This document shows positions 50,601-63,419 of a stretch of 64,000 nt of DNA, piece after piece. The notes under the pieces are model-generated. The model ran no database searches and was not told the DNA's origin. It saw only the letters and a program-made list of their open reading frames with translations. How positions within the stretch are numbered: the stretch's first letter is position 1; each line of letters begins with the position of its first letter. The DNA lies in contig CP093829.1 of NCBI GenBank assembly GCA_033063855.1, forward strand, positions 16,771,537 to 16,835,536, in the 5' to 3' direction. Source of the stretch: Smittia aterrima. Lineage: Eukaryota > Arthropoda > Insecta > Diptera > Chironomidae. A program made the translations under genes and the position numbers.

Positions 50601-53600
50601 AGAACTGTTTTTGCCATTTCAAGTCACGCTTCGTTGGAATATTGATATATTTCCTTTTTGAAGCCAACCTTTGACCCTTGTCAATTTCATTTTTCCCGAT
50701 TTGCAACAGAAAAATGTTTTCCGCTCGTTATTGCCTCGTGCGGCAGTGGTTGCGTCTCTTAAAGCAGTTAAAGTGAAATCAGCTGGACAAAACTCGACCG
50801 TCTACTCGATACCACAATCGAAGATGAATTCAGCGAAGTATAAAGGGAAATTGAATTTTCAAACACGTTTTATAGCAGAAAATATTTTTCACTCAGCACC
50901 GTCATAAAGCGTCTCACATGTCGAAGATGGAAACGATAATTGCCATTTCAACGAGTTGAGTCTGGAAATCGTGATTTATCTCATAAAAATATCTTCGCTT
51001 ATGAAAACGTTTGAGATTCGCTTTAGAATGTTAAGTATCGGGTCAAGGAGAAATGAAAAGTTTCCTTTTTTTCGATGAATTTGTCCAAGCTCAATCATAC
51101 TTTGCTCTTTCTATAGAAAGGGAAAGAAAGCACAGAATTTTTTTTCGCAAATATTGGAAACTTAAATGTTCATCAGCATAAAGAATTTATTTGCCCACTT
51201 GCTGACAAACAGAGTGTGCGAGTCCACAGGCTGCCAAAGCTTGTAAACAAATAAATAATTATAGATCAGCAACCATTTGTTTGCTTAGGCACGATACATA
51301 ATCTGTTTGGTTATCTTGCTGATCTCATTAATGATAATCTCTACATTGAAAGCGCTGGACAAAGCTGAGCGATAAAAATTTTAATTAGTTTTACGCAAGG
51401 TTTGTCATTTTTGCTTTAAATCTTTTCATTTCTCGTCCAGCTGTGGTCGCGTCACTCTCAAGACCTAAAACTCAGAAAGGTTTCATAATTATCAGCAAGC
51501 GAACGAAAGACCCCAAAAGGATTAATGAAGCGACCTGTCTAAATTTTCCCACTTCGGCGAAAGATTTTTCCATAATTTAATGAACAAACTGAAGAACTGA
51601 AGACTTTATTAGTTCAAATGATTGAAAGGTGAAGGTAACGAGATCACCAATGAATAGAAAAGTTTAAACCCTTAAAAATAATTAAATTATCCATTAACAA
51701 TCTCTGCCGTGAGCATTTTTCTCGCTCCTTTACCTTCTACCTGCGCTCTACAAGTAAATATTTGGTTCCGACAAATGATGATATTATAAATCAATGTTTT
51801 ACTGATTGCATTGACATTTGTTATAATTAATTATGCTAATTTGTTGTAATGTTTCCCAAAATGAATTCAAATGTGAAAATCCCGCAATCAATTACGCTTG
51901 ATTTGCTCTAGGTTGACGCCTGGAAGTTTTGCTCGATAGCATGAAAAATCGTCGAGCCGGAAAAAGCAAATTTGGAACGATTTAGAAGTCGTAATGACTT
52001 CATGCAACTTTCCTGTAATTAAGACATTTCTTGTAGCAAAGTCATTTATCAAGTTGCCGAGTAATTTGTTAAAAAAAATCGATTATTTCCAGACTCGTGT
52101 TGCAGTGTCGTTGCTGTAACATTTTTAATGAATGTTAATAGAGATTGCCGTGTCTCGTTCATTGGAATTTAATTTTCTTGTTAAAGTTTTGCGAACATTT
52201 AAATTTAATGATTGATGAAAACGTGTCATCGTTTCTATGAAAGCACCATCGTCGAGTTGAATCGACACGCTTGTGTAAAGAATGAATTTACGGTGCTCGC
52301 TTTCACGTCTTGTCGGAAAATTCTCATGCGATAAAACGAGCAATTTAAATATTCGTAAACATTCTCGCAAATCCACGTCGTTTAGCCCCCCGACCGAAGG
52401 AGTGATCTCATAAAAATGTCGCATTGTGTTGAACCGTCGTCACACAAATGTCAAACTTTCCGGAAAATTATTCGTGTTCAGCCATTTCCATAGAACTGTT
52501 TTCTAATCCCTAATCAAAAAATTGCAATGTCAGAAAAGAAAAATTTATTTAATGTTTGAAACAGATACAAATCCGAGTGATTAAACGGAAGCAATTATTT
52601 CGAGAAGAGTTAACTCTCAACGACGTTGTCATGTCAATGAATCCAAAGCGATCACGAACTCTGATTTATAAAAAACATAAATAAAAAAATAAAACTTTGT
52701 CAAGCGTAGCGAACTCAACAACTCGACGGAAACCGAAAACAAATTTATTCCAAAAGTTTCGCGGTTGCAAATAAATTCAATTTCAAACTTCTTGGATTAA
52801 CAATGTTTCAAGTTTGAAAGTCTTGAGTTCACCATATCGTTGAGGAGAGAATCTCAACACGGATTCGTTTTGTTTGTTGATTCATTTGCAAACAAATGCT
52901 TTTTCAGGAACAAACATCGTGTGAAAACTCGAATGAAAGTGAATAAATATTTATTATATTGGTACACGAATGTTTGCCTGTCGCTCAAAACTTAATTTCC
53001 TCAAACAACAACATGTTTCTTCGCAACACTCACTTTCTTATTGCTCATTGAACGAACAAGTGCTTGGAATAGCAAAATGCTCGTTATCACAAACTCATCA
53101 GCAGGAAACATTTTCTCGGCGACATGCACATCAGACTAACGTTCGCATCAATCAAAACTCAGTCTCGTTTCCTTGTCTGGATCGTTTATTAAACGTCTTT
53201 GATACCCTCATTGTTACGATGAGATGAGAATGAATGTGACTGTCATCGTGACAAACTTGTTGGTAAAACAAAGGAAACTTCCTGGATGCTCTAAAGCAAA
53301 CAATGTTAAAACTGATAACTTTCGTTGTGTTCATGTCACCCACAAAGTCCTCAACAGAGTAAATAATAAAATTTCAGCTTCATACCCTCGAACGCTCGTT
53401 TTTATCTCCAAAAACTTATCAATGAACATAGCTTCCTTTCAAATAACAACACTTTGATGAGATGGAAACTTTCGTAATAAGCTGAGTCTAGCAAGTTGAA
53501 ACTTTTTTTAAATTTATTTTTTTAATTTCCTTTTGTTTCTAGTAAATCTATCGTCTAACTCACTCGTTCTTCAAAATTGTTTGTGCAATTCCAATTTTCT

Positions 53601-54138
53601 CTTCTTGCTTAAAAGCTTAACAAACATTTACTTCGCTGAGTAAAACTTCAACATCGTATAAAAGTTCTTCACTTAAAGCTTTCGATAAAATTACTTTGCA
53701 CTTCTTAGTTTAATCGTCAGACAAATGAGTTCAAATTTCAAACTATTAAAGCTCTCGAAAGTTTCGTCTGTGAGTCAGAGAAGCTTTTTGAAAGCTCTTC
53801 AAGCGTTGTTCAAGAGGATTGCATGCTCAAATATTTTCTGCTTAAAACAATTTTTAATTCTCCGAATTCTTTTTCAGCTTTTTCGTTTCAATCTAAAAAC
53901 AAAACTTTGACGTCATCTGACCTGCGCGAAGTGATCAAAAATCGAGAGAAGAAAACGTTGAAATTGCTAAATTGGAGAGAACATTGTTTTTTTAAAAAAA
54001 CCTCAGTCGAAAATATTCCAGATGCTCGATAGGTTGCGCATAGATTATGTCGTTTGTTTTGGTTTTGAAGTTTTTTGGTGTGAAGAAACCTCGTGAAGAT
54101 CACGATCCTAGCTATTTCGAACATCAAATTGATCAAAA
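38661..54138. other. Gene desert, 15.5 kb
   Basis: No protein-like ORF, tRNA or splice-linked exon set was recognised on either strand. The longest ORFs (46729-47079 plus, 116 codons; 47987-48289 plus, 100 codons) have unremarkable A+T-driven composition and no motifs. The most visible structure is repeated occurrence of the palindrome AAAGCTTT, including three copies within 59 bp at 48769-48827. It may contain 5'UTR exons, regulatory elements or non-coding RNAs of the flanking genes. Confidence 0.5.
48769..48827. repeat. Cluster of three AAAGCTTT palindromes
   Basis: Copies are at 48769-48776, 48782-48789 and 48820-48827. The first and third share the longer context CACAAAGCTTTC, and the second shares AAAGCTTTCCAC with the third. 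Confidence 0.7.
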
Positions 54139-54552
54139 ATGGGAGCTCTATTCGGAATCGCATTAGTCGCGGCCATCTTTGGACTTTGGATATTCATCAC
54201 AAATAAAGTAAAACAGTTAGAAAATTTAATTTACAATGTTGTTGATTTTAATTGAATCATCTTTCAGTTATCGAGAGAACGAAGACGAAGAGAGTTCGTT
54301 GAGAGAATTCTTCAAGCTCCTGATTTGAGAACTGTCTACAACATGACTCATCCTCCAAATGCAATCAATCAGCAACAACAGACAAGAATTCCGCTTGCAC
54401 CTTCAAGTGATCGAGAGCATCGACAGTTAGTTCCAGAAGATCCAGTTGCGGTCATGATCAACGCAGATTCCGATCTGCCGCCAGCTTATCACGATATCGA
54501 CTTCTCACCTCCCTCCTACGAATGCATAAAAAATATTTACTCATCCAATTAA
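54139..54552 (+). CDS. Single-pass membrane protein with two PPxY motifs, 117 residues
   Basis: Exons are 54139-54207 and 54268-54552 (phase 0). Residues 1-23 form a hydrophobic segment (GALFGIALVAAIFGLWIFI) followed at once by SRERRRREF. By the positive-inside rule this predicts the N-terminus outside or in the lumen and a cytosolic C-terminus. The cytosolic part is Gln/Pro-rich and carries PPAY at 94-97 and PPSY at 104-107. PPxY motifs bind WW domains, notably those of Nedd4-family ubiquitin ligases, as in adaptors such as Ndfip and commissureless. I infer a trafficking or ubiquitylation adaptor. I see no further similarity to a named family. AATAAA follows 34 nt after the stop. Confidence 0.75.
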
Positions 54553-54585
54553 GTTATTGACTCGTTTTGCTTATTTCAAAGATCG

Positions 54586-54591
54586 AATAAA
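54586..54591 (+). terminator. Poly(A) signal of the PPxY protein gene
   Basis: AATAAA, 34 nt after the stop codon at 54550-54552. Confidence 0.55.
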
Positions 54592-57500
54592 ATATTTTTT
54601 GATATGTTTGATAAAATGCAAAAACAATCAGAGCCGCCATCTGGCAATTAGTAAATTGCTTCTTAAGTTCTCCAAAGCGTTTGAACATTTTCAAGCATTC
54701 CATCTGGCTTCGAATAATTCGATTAGTTGATATACTCAATGATGTTTTAAAGCTTCTCATTAACTCGCAATTTACTTTAACGCGTTTGGTGACTAAATTT
54801 CTAGTGAAAATTGAAATCTGTTTATCTTTGAGGGCTTAGCTTTCTTTTCTCTCGCTTCATCGGATGTTTACATGTTAGCCAAAATTTCCTGCTGCGGTTC
54901 CGACTTTCATCGTCCGTAATGCTTTCACGACATGATTGTCACGGTTGTCGCTTCGCTTAATGCGAGAATAACATTCTTGGTCCCCGTGGGCATAAATCTG
55001 TGAAATACAGAAGAGCAAACGTTTCAATTAAATTCAGAACTGTCGCATCAAGAGAGACGACAATGTAATAAAAACAGTTTAATCTCAGTCTTCTCGGTTT
55101 GTGCTTCATTCGCATTGCTGCCGCAATAGATTTTCTGGTTTTCTCAGTTGCTATTACTTTGGCTTGAATTCTGTCATGAAATTAAGCGAATAGATTTAAA
55201 GCCTCAACGCAGAGAGTCTCTCGAATCGAATATATTCAAGCTCACATTTGTTTGCAAAGGCCAAGAGCTTTGGAGCTTATATCTGGATGAAATCCTCGGA
55301 GATGTCGTAACAGTTTTTTTTACATGAAAACAGATTTACAACAGTCAGTGCGAATCTATTATTATATTTGTGTGTGTTATGACCGAAGGCTCTTCCATAA
55401 ATCCCGCATTATCAACTACTCGGGTCTATCCATTGTTGGCCAAACTGCTAAAACTTTTTTTCTCTACTCGAGCGTCGAAATAACTGCAACGATAAGGAAA
55501 GAGCACTCACGTAAGCTGATTTTATTTTTCAATTTTCAAACGATTTGAAACTGGTTCGTGGTTAAAGCTTGTGTAGCACTTGTTGTTGGAACGAAATTGT
55601 TGAATTGCCGTTTGAAAAGTGCTTCTAAAAGTTTTGAATCGGAAACGTTTTCAATCAAATTTGGAAATATTTCAAACACAATTGACCTATAACGTTTTTA
55701 CGGTTAACCCTATTAGCTTAAAAACGACGTTTTAATTGAATGCTCGAGCAAATGAAATTTTGTTTCCAACTTTTTTGTTCTCACCATTTCCATTTACGTG
55801 TTTTATTAAGATAATTAAACATTTCCACTAAATTTCCGAATAAAACGGTCAAAACAGAAAAAAATATAAATTCATCTCGTTTTGTAAAACAGCGATAAAA
55901 ATGCAAACACGATAGTTTCAGCCAATTTGAGTTGAATATGAATAACGTACGAAGCCATAAATATTTTTTTGGATTTCGAAGTTGAGAGTCAACTTTGCCA
56001 CAAAGTACCTGCTTCGTTTCAAAGTCCTCCGTCGCTTTGCCATGAAATTGCTCATTCAAGCTCAGGAAAAACTAGGAAAAATATGAGAATTTGTTCGCTT
56101 ACACTTGTCCTCGCTGTACTTATCCGTTGAAATGGAAATATTTCTACATTGCATGTTCTTAACTATCTTGTTATGAACTTCCTCGCTCTGCAACTCAGCA
56201 GGATACCCGAGAAATTTTCCAGTTGAAGCAAGAATGTTTCTATTTATGCACATATTGCTGCTTGAAATAACTCGTTTTCCCCAATGAGCTTTAAATGGAT
56301 GCAGTTACGACTTCTTCATGCATGATTGGATCCTCAATCTCACTCTACGAGCTAAGAGTCTCGTAGCCTCGTATTGTCCGAAGAAGACGACGCATTAGAG
56401 ACTAAAGTCACATGCTATGAAAGTGCTGCGACAGGTCAATGACAAGGCGAGTTTATTGCCTTCAGTTACTTTCAAGTCATCTAAGTTAAATTTTCGAATT
56501 GAGTAGGAAAGGTTTTACGAGGAGCACGATCCAATCATCTCAACTAATTAACAAATTCGAGATAAGACGTTTTCCCATATCCATGAGTTGTTTACCCGCG
56601 TTCGCTGAGATGAAACTTGCAAACTCAATTAGAGAGAAAGCGTGTTTACAGTGTAAATTCTTATTATTTTCTATCAACTTAGATGTGTTCGTGTGCAGTC
56701 AATTTCAACCTGAAAATTTCGCTTCAGAGCAAGATTCCACAAATGGATGAGCAAGAGATGAGGTTTGCGACTTATACGTCGCTCCTTTGTCACTCAATAA
56801 TCAAATTCAATCTCGACACGTTTCACGGACACGCGTCGCCTTCATTACTGCTTAACAAATTGATACCTCTCATCTTTCTGATTTACGAAACTACCCAAGG
56901 TGCTTTACGATTCATTCCCAAAGTTCATGGTCGGAATATTTTATTTTGTTTTATTGTCGCAGAAGGAAAAAGGAAAATGTGACATCTAATTGAATACAAA
57001 ATTTTCTTCCACAAATATCAAATGACGCATGTTTCGTCGTTGTATCTTTTGATCTGCTCTAGTTTGATATCGTAGATTCGTCGCTAACGAGCAGAATTCA
57101 CCTGTTTTGCCTTTTCATTCCTAAAGAAGTAGAGTGCTATCGACTTACTTTGGATATGTTGAATAAATACTTCCGAGAAGGCCCAAAAATAAACGATTGA
57201 GCACGAGACATTTGAAGTTGCGACGATTTCGAATCAGGACGGTCATGCTCCAATTTCCGAAACTTCGTTGTTCGCTCGCCCGAAGAATATTGAATGTAAA
57301 TAAATCCTAAAGAGTGTAATTTTTTCCTCGAAGCAAATCGTTCGAAAAGATCAATAAGTAAGTGATCGAACATGAAACGACGAAGTGATGCGAACCGAGC
57401 GCTTGCATGTCACGTTCCATGCGAGAACGAAAGAAATGTTCTCGTCAGCTTATCCTCCTCAGGCTGGAATAAATTATTTGTAAATCGAGTATAATGAGAG

Positions 57501-60500
57501 CGCTTTGTTCGTCCCGAAAAGTTTATTCTGAAACCCAAAGCGACAGGCTCTTCATCAAAGCAATAAACCAAGTGAACTAATTTCTATCTAATCTCTTCAG
57601 TCTACCGATTAATTTATCGTCAACCCTTCAAGGTTTTCCCTTAAAGTTTTCGCAAATAGGTTTAGTGAAATTTGGCCTTAGCCAGACAGTCTCGTAGTGG
57701 AGGCTTGATTGCCAAGAACGAGATGATGACATCAACATCACGTCCGAATTGAAATGAAAAGGAAAACGAAACAATTTTCTTGGAAAATCCAATGGAAATC
57801 TCTTCGCTTTCCACAAAAAAAAATTCCTTTCGTGCAGTCTGCACTTGTGTTCTTTATCACCGAGCACATTTCTGTCAGTCTTCGTTCACGTTTCGTGATG
57901 TTCAGATTGATGTTTCTCTCGTCGCGTCGTAAATTAAATTATTAACAAAATGTTGTTTGTAAAAATCAGATAAAAGAAAATTCCTCTGATAAAAAAGTTG
58001 TGTGTGCGTATTTTTCGCGGTCGATAAATAATTTAATTAACTGAAAAATGTGACAGACGATCAATCGGAAAATTTATCAAAGGTTTTAAATAATAAAAGT
58101 GTAAACTGTCAGTGACTTCAAGTCGGATGTGAACAAAATGTAAAATCAGAAATTCAATTTGTAAACATTAATTTCCTCTCAGACATTTCTCTGGATTTTC
58201 CATTTGCTCGTTGTTCATCTGGAAACGAAAAATGATTGATTGCCGTTAATAGCTGACACTTTTTCCATGTACATACGAGCGAGTGAAACAGTTTCCCCTT
58301 TACATATAAATTTCCTCCCCAAAGGGTAAAAGGAAGATGAAGCAAATGAGAGGATTATTGCAAGCGACTTGAATCATCACCGCACATTACATGAGTTAAT
58401 AAAATTTCACCAGCGAGGAAGCATTAGGGCTTGCTCCCTGAAATTGAATTCTTCCTCATCAGTATTTTGCGGCTTTGGAAAATAAAACAATAAACTTGAA
58501 AGCACGGCTCTCGGTGATGTAACACAATGAGCTCCCTCAGCTTCAAGCCCAGCAAATTCTAATTATTTCCTCATGCCTCGCTGACTTTCACGCCTTCAAC
58601 ACTTGTTCGACTTGCTATCTGCTGAGAAGAAATTAATGCTTTGCAACCGCAAAGAAGACAAAAGTCTCGTCTTGCGAATAATAAATTAAAAGAAATTTAT
58701 TTCTGAATAACTTTACTTTGAACAAATAGAAAAAAAGAGGAAAAAAACTTACTAATGCGTCGAGGTGGAGTGAAACATAAAGTACTTTGGGTTCCCCATT
58801 GGTTGTTTGAAAGCTCTATTTGCTTTTGGCACGACAGCACTTGGATTGAGCCGAAGTTTGAAAATTTTGAGTGATTTTGAAGAGAAAATGAGAAATAATT
58901 ATCGAAAAGTGAATTTTTGACTGAGTCATGGACATTTATTGTGTCAAGAGTCATTCACGATGACGGTGAAGTATTTCAAAAGCGAGAAAAATAAAAAATT
59001 TATAAAAAAATCAACACGGCCCTTTAAACATTTTTAATTGAAATTTAATTATTCTGGAGGAGGAGACATTCGCTGCACTCCTCGAAAATTAATAACGCGG
59101 TGGCGAATTCTTGATCGATGACTCTCGTGTTTCGCATCATTAAGCGTGAAGGTAAATTATCACTCAATATAATTTGACGTAGGATAATTTGTCGAGCGAC
59201 AATCTCTTGCGCTCAGTCGGATTTTTAAAGATTTTCTTTTTTGTTCGTCGATGGTAAATTTTTTATGTTCCATCGTTGCGTGATGGCTCAGAGCGAAATT
59301 GATCACTTTTTGTTTGTGCGTGTGGATGATAACACTCAGCGAATGAATCAATCGAAATTGACTTGAGGCAATCGGATTGATTGTTTATTGATTGAGTGAA
59401 TTTATTGATTCATCCGATGTAAGTCTGTTGTTAAAGTTATCGTCACATGAAGCGTGCACAAGGAGAAGTTTCAATTTCCATGATAGTTTTTTCTATTTCC
59501 AATGCAAAACTAACGAGAATTGTATTTTATTGACAGTGAGATTGACTTCTGCACTCAGCAATCAGATGCAATTTGAAATGTCTTGAAAGCTTTTTCTTTT
59601 TCAAAGCTTCCACTATCGGAACAAATATGTCGGAAAATTCAATCTTCAATCATCCTATTCGAGACTTTCGAAGCTGAGTTGGAAAAGTTTTAATTGATTA
59701 TGAAATAAAATTTCGAGTAGCTTGTTCAACAAAATTGAGATAAAACCTTTCGCAATTTTCAAGAATTCTTCAAAAATTTTAATGATGAATCTTCCTAGAC
59801 TTGGAATTTCAATCATTGAAATGATTTGAGCTTGCGAAGCCTTCATCTTTGGGTTGGACTCAAATTGCAATTTAGAAAAAAAACTTTCGTCCTTTCCGCC
59901 TTTGTTCAAATATTCCTTACTCTTCAGCTGTCAAAAGGAACTCGAGGAATGAGAGGAGGCTCAGAAAAAGAAAATAAATTTTGATTAATGAACCTCGAGT
60001 GCCATCTCCGGAAGAATCTCTGTGGCTGGTTCTATCTTCCGTCCCTTTTCCCTCTCTCTCTCTTCCTATCAAAACTTCATGAAATAAATGAATTCAAATG
60101 TCTGCTCATGAAGTGTAAGACAATTTTTGCTAAATGAGTCGGATAGACGCGAAGCGAATAAATATTGGAATATTCATTTAAGAGCAAAGCGAATGATCAA
60201 TTTTTCATTTCTCAGCATTCATGGCGAACAAAGCCATAAATAACGTCAAGGAACTTTCAACGATTTCAATTCATTACATGGAGCTTGAGACCTGATGAGC
60301 TTGATTTATTTATTCAGCATCCGCTGGCAATTTATCCAGCGTGGTCACGACATAAATTTCATTAAAATTGATTTACCTGTTTGAATTTCTTTATGTTTAT
60401 TTTTTTAAGCCGTTGAGATACTTTTTACTTTTGTTTCAAAACTAATTATCAGAGAAACCAAGGAAATCCCCTTAAGAAAAAAGAAAATGTTTTAAAGTTT

Positions 60501-61550
60501 TCTTGTTTCAAGAAAGTTTTTAAATTCAAAATAAAACTGTTTTTGAAAATAAAAGTTTTCAAAAAGAAAGAAGGGAGATTGAAATTCTAAGATTTCTTTT
60601 CTTTGGTTTGATCAAAGAATAATTCATGAGCTTCGGTGAGATTTCCCAGGGCTCATTCCAACCTTTCGTTAAATATTTCATTGGCTTTGCAACGACCGTT
60701 AGTGTCTTCACCTAATTCATTAACATGTGGGAGCAGATAACCTTTACGTTGAGAAAACTAATCAAACACAAAACGATTCCTTTCCTCTCTGGCTTTGCAG
60801 TCAAAATGTAAACATTTTAGCGGATTAGCATGGTCGTCCTTCCCTAAAACAACATCAACCCAAATGTATTTGAAGTTCTCAATCGAAATATCTTCAAACA
60901 CGAAACGAATTTCTCTAAATCTTCCTTCTCCCTCTTAAGTGATTTCTGAATCTCACCAAAGTAAACAGCATACTCGCTCATGTTTCGGAATATTGATTTG
61001 ACAGCTCATGATGTCCGAACGACATGGCTGGCTGTAACTTTTTGAATTTTTTCTTTTCGAGTTCTCACCATAAACCAAGAAGTTTATCGTTACGATGATT
61101 GAGCGAACCACAAAAACAAAGTAAACATCGAGTGTTTTTGTTTTTTCAACAAAGAAAATCGATCTAAAAATAACTTCTTGGAATTCCTCAAGCTCTCGGC
61201 ATGGCGTGCAAGAGGCAAATTTATTCCATTTGGATTTATTCGCCCGTCTCGAGCTTTTACCGAAAACAAAGTTGATTCCAATCGATTAATTTTTATTGCA
61301 GACGCTTCAACGAAATAAACTTTAAATGAGAAGACGAGGAGAAAACTATCTGTGCCAACGATGCATTTAAACCCGACGACGACGAGAATCATTCAAAGTT
61401 AGAACATGGAGAGCAGAAAGCGCCCGAGATAAAACTCTTTTAATTACAACTCTTCGTAGCGCAATCAAATTAAATTATGTGAGAAATTTTCCACCGCTCC
61501 CCTCCTTGCCACGACAGTTCTGAGTTTAATTGAAACGTTTGCTTTTCTGA
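54592..61550. other. Gene-poor stretch upstream of the tyramine receptor, 7 kb
   Basis: No supported ORF on either strand. Because a splice acceptor lies just before the receptor start, some of this DNA is probably its 5' intron. A GAC trinucleotide run lies at about 61374-61385. Confidence 0.5.
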
Positions 61551-61559
61551 CTTTCGCAG
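61551..61559 (+). promoter_or_regulatory. 5'UTR splice acceptor of the tyramine receptor
   Basis: A pyrimidine-rich tract ends in TTTCGCAG at 61559, 50 nt before the start codon. It indicates at least one untranslated exon further upstream; its position is not recognisable. Confidence 0.5.
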
Positions 61560-61609
61560 ATTTCTGCTCTTGACCCAAAGGGAGTTGGCCATTAGCCGGG
61601 GCGTCAACC

Positions 61610-63419
61610 ATGACAATTATGCCTTCAAATAATTACACCGAGTTGGTGGGATCAACGCAGGTCATGGAAGTTGTCGGATGCGAAAAACCACAACAGGAAA
61701 TGTACGAAAGTGTGTTTGGCATTAGTCTGGCGATGCCACAATGGGCGGCAATTGCAATCGCAATGGTTTTGACTTTAATAATTGTCATAACCATCGTCGG
61801 TAATATTCTTGTCATACTGTCAGTGTTTACGTACAAACCGCTGCGAATCGTCCAGAACTTCTTTATTGTTTCATTAGCTGTCGCAGACATGACAGTTGCA
61901 ATCCTGGTGCTGCCGTTAAACGTCGCTTACTCAATTCGAGGCCGATGGGATTTCGGCATTCACATCTGCAAAATGTGGCTAGTAAGTCGCATGTTCCACG
62001 AGGATTTGATGAAACTTAATACTTTTTTTTCTCTCTTTCTATCTAATAGACGAGTGATGTATTATGCTGCACAGCGTCGATTTTAAATCTCTGCGCTATC
62101 GCACTCGATAGATATTGGGCGATAACAGATCCAATAAATTACGCTCAAAAACGAACAGTGGAACGTGTATTGATTTTGATAATTGGAGTGTGGGTTCTGT
62201 CGCTGGTTATCAGTTCGCCGCCTCTTGTAGGATGGAATGACTGGCCGGACCATTTTGATCTTGACACTCCGTGTCAGCTGACCTCGAACCAGGGTTATGT
62301 AGTTTACTCGAGTCTTGGCTCCTTTTTTATTCCACTTATTATCATGACTATCGTATACATCGAGATATACGTGGCGACTCGAAGGAGATTAAGAGAACGT
62401 GCACAGGCATCTAAAATTAATGCAATGGCTTTGAAGAGCAACATTACAGTGAAGACAGAAGAGTTGGCCACAAAGAACTCCGGTTCGGATGAGAGAGAAA
62501 GGGAATCGATTAGTAGCGAAATAAATCACAACGATCAGGCGGGAATATCCGACGGTAGCCTCAACTCAAAAGACATGAAACGGAAAAAGAAAAAAGATAA
62601 AAAGAAAATGGCAAAAGATTCCATCAAAGATCTCAAAGATAAACACAATGTTCACATCCCGTTGTCCGATGAGAATTCTGTCACTGATGTACCCGATCAC
62701 GATGACAGTAAACCAAGCGACGAGACGACGACAAATGCTGTGATTGAAATAGAAAAAACCAAAAGCAACGTGAAATTTAAAGAGAATTCAAATCCAAGCC
62801 ACAACAACAATAACAGCCTAGCAAATAAAAAGTGTGGAGTAGTTTACCAGTTCATTGAGGAAAAGCAGAAAATCTCATTAAGCAAAGAGCGAAGAGCTGC
62901 TCGAACACTTGGAATTATAATGGGTAATTAAATCGCCTTCAGGAATTTTAACTGCACGAGAGAGTTAGAAGCTCGCACGGCTTGCATTGTATAAACGTTT
63001 CTTCCCTGCTATGAAAATTGTTCGATGAAGACTCGACGTGCTGCCTTCGGCAACTCTTGTGCATTGAGATGACTGACGAGCAGTTTATTCACTCGTTTTT
63101 TGTTCTTCCTTTTGCTCTTTTCATCCCATTCATCAACACAATAGGAGTCTTCGTGGTTTGCTGGCTGCCGTTCTTTCTTATGTAAGTGATATTGTCACGC
63201 CATAGTGCTTTTCATTCATCTCTTTCTCTCTCTATCTCTTGAAACACTTCAAGGTACGTAATTTTACCATTCTGTGAGTCCTGTTGTCCATCTGGCATGC
63301 TAACGACAGTCATCACGTGGCTAGGTTATTTGAATTCAGCACTCAATCCGATCATCTACACGATCTTCAATCTCGACTTCCGGAGAGCTTTCAAAAAGCT
63401 TCTCGGAATTAAAGCGTAA
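61610..63419 (+). CDS. Oct-TyrR: Type 1 tyramine (octopamine/tyramine) receptor, GPCR
   Basis: This is an aminergic receptor of the plasma membrane; insect type 1 tyramine receptors mainly couple to Gi. Exons are 61610-61981, 62050-62923, 63145-63181 and 63254-63419, giving 482 residues. All seven helices are visible. TM1 has GNILVILSVF. TM3 has DVLCCTASILNLC with the amine-binding Asp at about 127, followed by DRY at 144-146. TM5 has SSLGSFFIP with serines, TM6 has FVVCWLPFF and TM7 has NPIIY at about 459-463. The N-terminus has an N-Y-T glycosylation site. The third intracellular loop is long (roughly 170 residues), Lys/Asp/Ser/Asn-rich, and ends in QFIEEKQKISLSKERRAART, a hallmark of this subtype. 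The 37-nt third exon is unusually small. The ATG at 61610 was chosen as the first in frame after the acceptor; a second Met follows 3 codons later. Confidence 0.95.
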
